Source: DATKGQ01 sp035510715 (GTDB taxonomy: Bacteria; Patescibacteriota; Saccharimonadia; Saccharimonadales; UBA4665). Taken from it: DNA of 28,138 nt. Under the pieces are notes generated by a model. The model was not told the DNA's origin and did not search any database. It was given only the letters and a program-made list of their open reading frames with translations. Position numbers and translations under genes: made by a program. Below are positions 8,918 to 15,258 of the stretch, one piece after another (position 1 is the first letter of the stretch; every line of letters starts with the position of its first letter). The stretch lies in contig DATKGQ010000040.1 of NCBI GenBank assembly GCA_035510715.1, forward strand, positions 1 to 28,138, read 5' to 3'.

Positions 8918-8993
8918 AAAACTACCATATCCTTAAATAGTCAACAATTATTAGTACTTATTGTACCTATTAATACTGCAAATTAGAACCATT

Positions 8994-9362
8994 TTATTGT
9001 GATGATGATTTACGTTTCAGGCGCGCCAGAACTCGACGGTAAACTTTGGGGCTGGTATGCATAGCTTTATATTTACGTAGTTGACTGGTTAGTTTTGATT
9101 CAGCTATATCAATTGCGGCATACATATTGATAGTGCTCTCGGTTGTGGCAATAACTTCATGCGGTAAATATAATATAACTTCGCAAGTGCAGATTTTTCT
9201 TTCTTTGAGTTTTTCTTCTCTTAGGGTTACTTCGGCATGTAGACTAGGACGGATCCGCCGAGGTAGAAAACGGTCACATTGGCCAATTTTCTTTGTTACA
9301 TAGTGCCTTAAGTTATCATCAATATCCATATGTATGCTGGTAATCTCAAGCCGCGATATCAT
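8994..9362 (-). CDS. hpf: Ribosome hibernation promoting factor (short HPF/RaiA family)
   Basis: A 122-residue HPF/YfiA-type protein that binds the 30S decoding region and silences or dimerises ribosomes in slow growth. The sequence shows the beta-alpha-beta-beta-beta-alpha fold pattern, with LRHYVTKKIGQCDRF in helix 1 and YAAIDIAESKLTSQLRKYK in helix 2. It is a short form, without the C-terminal dimerisation domain of long HPF, and has a basic tail (RRVLARLKRK). It lies 27 nt after serS. A strong purine run, AAAGGAGAAGGGTAG, right after the serS stop supplies the ribosome binding site. hpf-secA neighbourhood is conserved in Firmicutes. Confidence 0.9.
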   Translation of the reverse strand: MISRLEITSIHMDIDDNLRHYVTKKIGQCDRFLPRRIRPSLHAEVTLREEKLKERKICTCEVILYLPHEVIATTESTINMYAAIDIAESKLTSQLRKYKAMHTSPKVYRRVLARLKRKSSSQ

Positions 9363-9389
9363 AATATATTTTGCTACCCTTCTCCTTTG

Positions 9390-10685
9390 TTAAAACTCGA
9401 TTTTTCCCATCATAAACGGAAGCAATACATCTGGAATTATAATATGGCCGTCTTTAGTCTGTCGGTTTTCCATTATTGCGACCATTATACGCCCGAGAGC
9501 AAAAGCGGTTGCATCATTAGTATGGACAAACTCTATGCTTCCGTCACTTCGGCGGAGACGAGTTTTCATCCTTCGAGCCTGATAATCAGTCATATAGTCG
9601 GCAGTATGAGTTTCACGATATTTCCCTTCACCTGGCATCCAAGTTTCGATATCGACACCGCGGGCGTTAGGTTTACCTATGTCAGCTGTGCATTTCATTA
9701 ATACGTGATAAGGAAGTCCAAGCTGTGAGACCATATATTCATCAATAGCTATCAGTAATTTATGTTCGTCAAGCCCAGTTTCAGGTGTACTGAAAACTTC
9801 CATTTCCATTTTATCGAATTGGTGCATTCGCAGAATGCCTTCTGTGTCTTTGCCATACGAACCGGCTTCGCGGCGAAAACTAGTTGCATAACCGATATAA
9901 CGGATTGGCAATGATTCCTCAGGAATAACTTCATTAATATACATGGTGCACAAGCTATGCTCAGCACTAGCGTTGAGCCACAAATCATCTTTAGCCAGTT
10001 GATATGTCATTTCTTCGGCATTAAGCCGCGTAGACGCCTCATATGCTGCCGTACACACTAATGCGGGGGGTAATACTGGCACAAACGGTATGGCTTTTAA
10101 TGAAAGCTGGTTATCGGTAATTATTTTCTCAATAATTTGTTGATCACCTAGGGTATGAATTACAAATTGCATAATTGCCAGTTGAAGCTCAACTAATGGG
10201 CCTTTTAAATATGCAAACCGGCTGCCAGCTACTTTGGCGGCTCGTTCTTTATCAATTAAATCCTTTGCCTGAGCCAGCTCCCAATGATTTTTAGGTTTAA
10301 AATCATAGTCGATTGGCTCTCCAACAGTTTTAACAACCTTATTGTCTAACTCTGTGGCACCAACTGGCACATCTTCAAGCGGCATGTTCGGTACTTGATA
10401 AAGCAGAGTCTGGTAAGTTTCGCTAATTTCCTCTGATTTCTTTTCCAGGATAGTAAGTTTCTTCTTGAGTTCACGACCAGCCATAATTTGTTCATCAGTT
10501 GGCTTTTTACTAGAAGTATGCGTTGACGTATTGCGTTTGCGTCTTAATGTTTCAATCTCAGTTAAGAGCTGACGGCGCTGCTTATCAATTGCCAAGAGTT
10601 TATTTATGTCAACATCGTAACCTTTTTGGTGGGCTTTTTCTTTGACTACTTCTGGATTGTCACGGATAAATTGTATGTCTAACAT
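9390..10685 (-). CDS. serS: Seryl-tRNA synthetase
   Basis: A class II synthetase that charges tRNA-Ser. Its 431 residues give normal bacterial length. It has the N-terminal antiparallel coiled-coil arm that binds the tRNA long variable arm (about 25-110; the helices contain IETLRRKRN and ELKKKLTILEKKSEEI). It carries motif 2 (YATSFRREAGSYGKDTEGI... HQFDKMEM) and motif 3 (NDATAFALGRIMVAIMEN) with the conserved Arg. It starts at ATG 10685, 25 nt downstream of the Fe-S nuclease gene, and probably shares its transcript; no clear Shine-Dalgarno is visible. hpf follows. Confidence 0.97.
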   Translation of the reverse strand: MLDIQFIRDNPEVVKEKAHQKGYDVDINKLLAIDKQRRQLLTEIETLRRKRNTSTHTSSKKPTDEQIMAGRELKKKLTILEKKSEEISETYQTLLYQVPNMPLEDVPVGATELDNKVVKTVGEPIDYDFKPKNHWELAQAKDLIDKERAAKVAGSRFAYLKGPLVELQLAIMQFVIHTLGDQQIIEKIITDNQLSLKAIPFVPVLPPALVCTAAYEASTRLNAEEMTYQLAKDDLWLNASAEHSLCTMYINEVIPEESLPIRYIGYATSFRREAGSYGKDTEGILRMHQFDKMEMEVFSTPETGLDEHKLLIAIDEYMVSQLGLPYHVLMKCTADIGKPNARGVDIETWMPGEGKYRETHTADYMTDYQARRMKTRLRRSDGSIEFVHTNDATAFALGRIMVAIMENRQTKDGHIIIPDVLLPFMMGKIEF

Positions 10686-10710
10686 ATAATTTTTAAGATT
10701 AAATTTACAT

Positions 10711-11481
10711 TTATGGTAGTTTGTAACCTAATGCCTGGAGTGTCAGTTTTGTTCTTGATTGGGCATACTGACAATACTCACAATCGTCCGCAGGAGCTGG
10801 TAGCGAAGTTTGCTCAAGGCATTCTTTTATCTTACCTAATGTTGCGTCAACCCAACTATCGTCCCCCACATAAGGTATGATCTTTGTGACAAATTCTATT
10901 TTATTAAAGAATCCGTCTAGGTCTAACCTACCATTAGTATATACAAAATATCCCGTCTTCCCAACCCTTAGACCATTATGACTTAGCAACCATTGATATA
11001 TTTCAATTTGCCGTTTATAGGTGATTTGCCATGGAGCATCCAAAGAAACGGGACTGTTTTTGGCAGTTGCTTTGTAGTCAACAACCAGCACTTCTCCAGC
11101 GGGGTTGATCCATAAATCATCAATCGCACCAAACACCAATAAATTGGTTGGTTGGTGTAGAAATTGGACACCAATCATATTCTGTCGCCATTTTCCAAGA
11201 TCTTTATGCTGGTATGGAATTGCTTCAACACCAAACTCAATCATTAAGGGGTGGGCTTCTTTTTTCCGGCGATAAGTGTCAAATTCTTTTTTAAATAATT
11301 CATCAACCGCTTTGTTAATCTGGAATGGCGGAGTTGAGGGCTTGGAAATTTTTAGTCTTCGATCTAGCCAGAAACAGCGCGGACATTTTACAAAATCCTC
11401 AATTTTACTACGACTAAGTTTATAGGACTGTGCTTGACCAGGTTGGTATGGTTTACTTCTCCATTGTTGATATCCTGCCAT
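10711..11481 (-). CDS. Stand-alone PD-(D/E)XK nuclease with Cys cluster (Cas4/AddB-like)
   Basis: A 256-residue RecB-family nuclease. The core motifs are visible: GAIDDLW with Asp121/Asp122, the metal-binding VVDYKAT with Asp135 and Lys137, and the QxxxY motif Gln158-Tyr162. Cysteines flank the domain: CPRC (33, 36) near the N-terminus and Cys221, Cys234 and Cys237 near the C-terminus. This resembles the 4Fe-4S staple of Cas4 and AddB. No cas genes, helicase or transposase lie nearby, so it is not part of a visible CRISPR or RecBCD-like unit; DNA repair or processing of incoming DNA is possible. Its promoter-like TGTTACAAT ends 8 nt before the ATG. Nuclease family assignment is firm; the Fe-S cluster and role are inferred. 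Confidence 0.85.
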   Translation of the reverse strand: MAGYQQWRSKPYQPGQAQSYKLSRSKIEDFVKCPRCFWLDRRLKISKPSTPPFQINKAVDELFKKEFDTYRRKKEAHPLMIEFGVEAIPYQHKDLGKWRQNMIGVQFLHQPTNLLVFGAIDDLWINPAGEVLVVDYKATAKNSPVSLDAPWQITYKRQIEIYQWLLSHNGLRVGKTGYFVYTNGRLDLDGFFNKIEFVTKIIPYVGDDSWVDATLGKIKECLEQTSLPAPADDCEYCQYAQSRTKLTLQALGYKLP

Positions 11482-11489
11482 GTCAGTAT

Positions 11490-11498
11490 ATTGTAACA
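11490..11498 (-). promoter_or_regulatory. Extended -10 promoter of the nuclease-serS-hpf unit
   Basis: On the minus strand TGTTACAAT (TGn plus a 5/6 -10 hexamer) ends 8 nt before ATG 11481, predicting a leader of about 2 nt. A second TATAAT lies some 30 nt further upstream and may be an alternative promoter. Confidence 0.45.
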
Positions 11499-11531
11499 GC
11501 CTAAGAGATATTTGAGAGCAAGTATTATAGG

Positions 11532-11568
11532 TTGTTTAATAATTATTTATCTCATAATTTATTAACAA
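11532..11568. repeat. AT-rich inverted repeat between the HAD and nuclease genes
   Basis: The 153-bp gap contains a long, nearly symmetrical AT-rich inverted repeat. TTGTTAATAA on one arm and TTATTAAACAA on the other match except for a one-base bulge, with an ATTAT/ATAAT inner continuation and a short loop. No U-run follows. It may end the lysS-heliorhodopsin-HAD transcript or bind a regulator of the downstream gene. I see no gene in the rest of the gap. Confidence 0.4.
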
Positions 11569-11634
11569 ATAATGGCAGGAGAATTAACATTTTTTAAATG
11601 GCAAATATACCCTTTTGCGAATGCATCTTGACCC

Positions 11635-12258
11635 TTATGGCTTTCGATTAATAATCCTGATGATATCTTCTGGTTGCTGTGCTAAGCCGTATGGATGTAA
11701 TTCACGTAAGCGCTGAGTAACAGAGAACCCCCATGTTACGGCAATACAATGAATGTTTACGCGCAATGAAGCTTCAATGTCACGCTCTTCATCGCCAATG
11801 TAATAACATTTTTTCCGACTAAGCCGATTGACTAAAATTAACCTTCTTAGCGCATGGGTTTTACCAAAAATACCAACTCCGCCATAAATTTTATCAAAAA
11901 ATTCATCTAAATTATTCCGTCTTAATATTGAAATGATTGTGGCTGTACTATTAGAACTTACTATTAGTAGCTTGTGTCCATCTTCTTTTAGCTGTTTAAC
12001 AATATTTGGTATCCCATTATAAATAGTTATTTCTTCTAACCGAGCGGCCATTAGTTTGCGCCCACGTACTACTAGAAATGGTATTTGCCACCAGCGAACA
12101 TGTAACTGTTTAGCAACTTGTTTTAATGGCAATCGTCTAATTCGTGCTATTTCATCAGGTTTTAATCCCTGATGTCTAGTAACTTCATAAAAGATATCTC
12201 CTACAACTTCTAAGCTGTCGGCAATTGTTCCATCAAAATCAAAAATTATACTGGCCAT
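11635..12258 (-). CDS. HAD-superfamily hydrolase (phosphoglycolate-phosphatase-like), coupled to heliorhodopsin
   Basis: A 207-residue HAD phosphatase with all four motifs: motif I FDFDGT with nucleophile Asp7 and acid/base Asp9, motif II IVSSNS (99-104), motif III Lys133 (FGKTHAL), and motif IV GDEERD with Asp156 and Asp160. The helical cap lies between motifs I and II, as in phosphoglycolate phosphatase/Gph-like enzymes; the substrate cannot be read from the sequence. The frame stays open to 12291, but ATG 12258 shares one base with the stop of the upstream gene (TAATG), which gives the expected start right before motif I. This overlap implies translational coupling to the heliorhodopsin. 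Whether the enzyme acts in the same pathway is inference from that arrangement. Confidence 0.88.
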   Translation of the reverse strand: MASIIFDFDGTIADSLEVVGDIFYEVTRHQGLKPDEIARIRRLPLKQVAKQLHVRWWQIPFLVVRGRKLMAARLEEITIYNGIPNIVKQLKEDGHKLLIVSSNSTATIISILRRNNLDEFFDKIYGGVGIFGKTHALRRLILVNRLSRKKCYYIGDEERDIEASLRVNIHCIAVTWGFSVTQRLRELHPYGLAQQPEDIIRIINRKP

Positions 12259-13055
12259 TAGGAACGTAGTACTCCTACTACTATTTGCCAAATTAAAGCA
12301 GTTTTTATTACCGCTTCTAAAATCATATAAACCTGTTCACTGTAGATATACCTCTTCCACATTTCAAACTTTTTAACTCGAAGTAATTGATTAATAAAGT
12401 TAGCTAGATAGAACAGGATAACTGTTCCGAATATAAAGTAATAATATGTAGCGATACCACTAACACCATAAATATCAGCTGATATAACATAGCAAAGTAT
12501 AACTAATAAAGGTATTACAGCTGTTATAAAGCTTAGTATTTGCCATTTTGACAGTTTTATCTGTTGTTGATTATCCCGCTTCTCTTCCACTAACATTATT
12601 ACATTAGCGATAATTGGCAAAACAAATAATACTCCTAGCATTGCTAAATCATATATGCCAGCCAATAACCCGACCATAATTAATATGAGTCCGTTACTCA
12701 CACCATTTTGAATCCAACGCACTGTATTAACTTGATGTTTTAGGGATTTTTCATAATGATAACGATATCTTGTTGCCAACAAAGCATAGATAATTATTGA
12801 AATTAATAACATAATAATGATTAGAATTTTTACATTAACGTCAAATAAGTGACTATTAGCTTGACTTAACAGATTTTTACCATAAGCTTTACTTAGTAAT
12901 TGATCACGAGTGATATAACTAGTTGATATCGGTAGTGTATAAGAATTTGCAATAAAAATTATCAGTATAAATTGAATTAAATAATACCCTGATAAGATGT
13001 AATTCAATTTATAAATATCTGATATTTTATATGTAAAGCTTAATATTTTCTTCAT
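12258..13055 (-). CDS. Divergent heliorhodopsin (7-TM retinal protein) with altered counterion
   Basis: A 265-residue protein with seven hydrophobic helices (about 18-37, 73-94, 109-131, 134-155, 170-192, 200-223, 238-262). Recalling heliorhodopsin 48C12, I can align collinear blocks: IANSYTLPISTSYI (48C12 LANDFALPMTGTYL), VRWIQ (FRWVE), IPLLVILCYVI (VPWIGLLIYVI) and IKTALIWQIVVG (AKSALAWQIFSG). K251 matches the retinal Schiff-base lysine. Basic residues at the N-terminus and in the 2-3, 4-5 and 6-7 loops put the N-terminus inside, the inverted topology typical of heliorhodopsins. Differences: the counterion Glu is Gln116, the residue four before the lysine is Glu247 instead of Ser, and the two active-centre histidines align with Tyr25 and Ile89/Tyr90. 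Light sensing is likelier than pumping. No retinal-synthesis gene is in view. It follows lysS by 25 nt. The sequence is AT-rich, and no Shine-Dalgarno is seen. Confidence 0.82.
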   Translation of the reverse strand: MKKILSFTYKISDIYKLNYILSGYYLIQFILIIFIANSYTLPISTSYITRDQLLSKAYGKNLLSQANSHLFDVNVKILIIIMLLISIIIYALLATRYRYHYEKSLKHQVNTVRWIQNGVSNGLILIMVGLLAGIYDLAMLGVLFVLPIIANVIMLVEEKRDNQQQIKLSKWQILSFITAVIPLLVILCYVISADIYGVSGIATYYYFIFGTVILFYLANFINQLLRVKKFEMWKRYIYSEQVYMILEAVIKTALIWQIVVGVLRS

Positions 13056-13080
13056 AACAAGTTATTGATTACTAAAATTA

Positions 13081-14625
13081 TTATGTCTCTTTGCTTAGCT
13101 GTGAATTATTATTAGATTTTTTAAAAACTTCTGGATAAATTGACCGCGTAACCGGATCAAATTCAGTACGCAATTGTGGAAATGGCACTCCTTCGCGAGC
13201 ACTAACTCCCTCAAATACCCAAAATACTCTTTCCGAATAACCCCAACCGCAAGCTGGCGGCATGCCATATTCTAGCATTTCAATATAGTCAATATCTAGC
13301 ATCATAGCTTCTGCATCACCCTTATCGCGTAGTTTTTGTTGCTCCGTAAACCGATTTAACTGGTCCAGCGGATCATTTAGTTCACTAAAGCCGTTGCCTA
13401 ACTCAGAGCCGGCAATAATTGGTTGAAAACGCTGTACGGATGTCGGTTTGTCTGGATTAATCTTTGCTAATGGGCTAATAAAAAGTGGCGTATTGACAAC
13501 CCAGGATGGTCCGCTTATGTCTTTACGAATATTCTTCCACAACTTATCAATACCTTTTGCTAAATTATCGGATTGTCGGACTTCAAGTTTACTTTCTCTA
13601 AGCACTTCCTTGACTTCATCAATGTCGCAGTTATAAACATCAATATTGTAGTGCTCTTTTATAAGACTTGCGTAATCAATTTCAGTCCATTCCTGATTTA
13701 AATCAATATTAAAATTACCCAATTCAAACTGTAACTTACCAAAAGTTTTCTGGATGACATTACGATACATATCAGTCATAAAAGTAATTCCATCCCGCCA
13801 ATCAGCGTAAGCCCAATACCACTCCATGGCAATATGCTCCGGCGAATGTTCTTCCGAATAATTTTCGTTCCTAAATCTAGGTCCAATATCAAAAACTTTT
13901 TCATATCCACCACCAATTAAACGTTTAAGTGGCAATTCTTGACTGATTCTCAGATAAAAATCTTGGTTAAGAGCATCCATATGCGTTAAGAATGGTGCAG
14001 CGTCAGCGCCACCGGTTGTATGCTCAAGTACTGGAATATTAATTTCAATAAATCCTTTGTCGATTAAATATTGCCGAGTTGCTTGCCAAAATTGACTACG
14101 CCTAATAAATCGGTCATAAACATCTTTATTAATATTTAAATCAATGTAGCGCCGCCTTAGGCGTTCTTCTTTGTTGGAAAAACCATCCCAATTGGTTGGC
14201 ATTGGCCGTAAACTTTTCGTAAGTAACCGAAGTTGTTCAACTTCAACTGATATTTCGCCAGTTTGAGTTTTAATGACATCCCCCTTGGCACTTATAAAAT
14301 CTCCGGCGTCCAGTAAATGAATTTCATCATAGCCTATTTGGCTATCGCCATGATCGGGTCCTGATATTTTATCTTTTCGTAAAAAAAGCTGGAGTTTGCT
14401 TGAATTGTCTTTAATGACAATAAACGAAATTTGACCAAGTTTACGAATATTAATAATTCTGCCGGCAACATTTACGGGTTGATTTTGTAAATTTTCAAAC
14501 TGATCTGTAATTTCCACCAGTTTATGGCTTCTTTGCACATGAGCAGGATATGGATTTATGCCAAGCTCTTTTAATGTTTTAAGTTTACGTAATCTCTCAT
14601 CACGTAGTTCTTTAAGTGTTGCCAT
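13081..14625 (-). CDS. lysS: Lysyl-tRNA synthetase, class II
   Basis: Charges tRNA-Lys. Its 514 residues comprise an N-terminal OB-fold anticodon-binding domain (VNVAGRIINIRKLGQISFIV) and a class II catalytic core with motif 1 around FWQATRQYLIDKGFIEINIP, motif 2 RFRNENYSEEHSPEHIAMEW and a motif 3 of unusual form. Instead of the common GxGIGIDRLVM it reads GWGYSERVFWVFEG, keeping the motif 3 Arg but replacing the third Gly, followed by SAREGVPFPQ. I believe this variant is typical of CPR LysRS, but that is recollection. TATACT ends 10 nt before the ATG (predicted leader about 4 nt). The heliorhodopsin and HAD genes follow and may be cotranscribed. Confidence 0.96.
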   Translation of the reverse strand: MATLKELRDERLRKLKTLKELGINPYPAHVQRSHKLVEITDQFENLQNQPVNVAGRIINIRKLGQISFIVIKDNSSKLQLFLRKDKISGPDHGDSQIGYDEIHLLDAGDFISAKGDVIKTQTGEISVEVEQLRLLTKSLRPMPTNWDGFSNKEERLRRRYIDLNINKDVYDRFIRRSQFWQATRQYLIDKGFIEINIPVLEHTTGGADAAPFLTHMDALNQDFYLRISQELPLKRLIGGGYEKVFDIGPRFRNENYSEEHSPEHIAMEWYWAYADWRDGITFMTDMYRNVIQKTFGKLQFELGNFNIDLNQEWTEIDYASLIKEHYNIDVYNCDIDEVKEVLRESKLEVRQSDNLAKGIDKLWKNIRKDISGPSWVVNTPLFISPLAKINPDKPTSVQRFQPIIAGSELGNGFSELNDPLDQLNRFTEQQKLRDKGDAEAMMLDIDYIEMLEYGMPPACGWGYSERVFWVFEGVSAREGVPFPQLRTEFDPVTRSIYPEVFKKSNNNSQLSKET

Positions 14626-14635
14626 GCTTATGAAA

Positions 14636-14641
14636 AGTATA
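14636..14641 (-). promoter_or_regulatory. -10 hexamer of lysS
   Basis: TATACT on the minus strand, 10 nt before ATG 14625, predicting a leader of about 4 nt. The -35 position (14659-14664) lies inside the inverted repeat at 14657-14684 and is not a consensus hexamer. Confidence 0.5.
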
Positions 14642-14656
14642 TCTGTGATTAGACTA

Positions 14657-14688
14657 AATTACTAGCCATAACTAGTTAGTAATTATGG
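14657..14688. repeat. Nested inverted repeats in the greA-lysS spacer
   Basis: The 104-bp spacer holds a perfect 8-bp inverted repeat, AATTACTA (14657-14664) and TAGTAATT (14677-14684), with a 12-nt loop. A second pair overlaps it, CCATAA (14666-14671) and TTATGG (14683-14688). The two stems cannot form together. The element covers the predicted -35 region of lysS, so it is either an operator or a U-less terminator for greA. Confidence 0.4.
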
Positions 14689-14729
14689 ATTGATGTTCGG
14701 ATTTTTAAACTAATTTAGCTATATGCAAG

Positions 14730-15191
14730 TTAACTTATGTCTACTATTGTGTAGATTGTTGTTTCAGAAGGTGTTGATATCTCAACTTTATTACCCTCCA
14801 CCTTACCGATTAATGCTTTCCCGATTGGTGATTCATCCGATATCTTACCATTAAGCGGGTCAGCCTCAACAGTACCAACAACTTGAAATATTTTGCTTTC
14901 GCCTTTTTTCCCTTTTAGGTGAACCTTAGATCCCAAACGAATTTTCCCGTTAGATTTGGGCGTTTTAATAAGCTCCACGTTGAGTAAAATATATTCTATC
15001 TCACTAATCCGTTGTTCATTTCTTTCTTGTTCCTGCCTAGCTGCGCCATATTCTGCATTTTCGTTTAGATCGCCATATTCACGAGCTGTTTTTAGGCGTT
15101 CAGATATTGGGCCGCGTTGAGCAATTAGCTGATCAAGTTCAGTTTTCAGTTCGTCCGCGCCTTGCTTAGTTAATCGGTACTGTTTCTTCAT
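14730..15191 (-). CDS. greA: Transcription elongation factor GreA
   Basis: GreA rescues backtracked RNA polymerase by stimulating transcript cleavage through the secondary channel. The 153-residue protein has the N-terminal coiled coil with its acidic tip DLNENAEY (Asp41, Glu44, Glu47), followed by the C-terminal FKBP-like domain (IRLGSKVHL, DESPIGKALIGK). Length is typical. TATTTT ends exactly 6 nt before the ATG, so the message may be leaderless; an AGGAA lies farther out than a normal Shine-Dalgarno. It lies between proS and lysS. Confidence 0.97.
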   Translation of the reverse strand: MKKQYRLTKQGADELKTELDQLIAQRGPISERLKTAREYGDLNENAEYGAARQEQERNEQRISEIEYILLNVELIKTPKSNGKIRLGSKVHLKGKKGESKIFQVVGTVEADPLNGKISDESPIGKALIGKVEGNKVEISTPSETTIYTIVDIS

Positions 15192-15197
15192 AATCGT

Positions 15198-15203
15198 AAA
15201 ATA
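15198..15203 (-). promoter_or_regulatory. -10 hexamer of greA, leaderless geometry
   Basis: TATTTT on the minus strand, then 6 nt, then ATG 15191. With a 17-bp spacer the -35 would be GATACA (3/6 match), so support is moderate. Confidence 0.4.
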
Positions 15204-15217
15204 TTCCTATTGGTTAG

Positions 15218-15249
15218 GGCTGTATCCTTTTCCTAATAATTAGGCAGCC
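15218..15249. repeat. Hairpin downstream of proS
   Basis: On the minus strand GGCTG and CAGCC form an outer 5-bp stem enclosing the near-perfect palindrome CCTAATTATTAGG (15232-15244). It lies between the proS stop and the greA promoter, without a U-run. It may end or protect the proS transcript. Confidence 0.4.
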
Positions 15250-15258
15250 TATTATATA

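Noticed and set aside
10711..11481. Cas4 as sign of a CRISPR-Cas locus
   Set aside because: No repeat array and no cas1, cas2 or effector gene are in the window; the nuclease is an orphan.
12259..12291. N-terminal extension of the HAD protein to 12291
   Set aside because: The extra 11 residues precede the usual motif I start and overlap the heliorhodopsin C-terminus; the TAATG coupling gives a better start.
12258..13055. Type-1 (proton- or sodium-pumping) rhodopsin
   Set aside because: The N-terminus-inside topology, the RW(I/V)(Q/E) helix-3 pattern and the ALxWQI block after the lysine fit heliorhodopsin; the DTE/NDQ-like pump motifs are absent.
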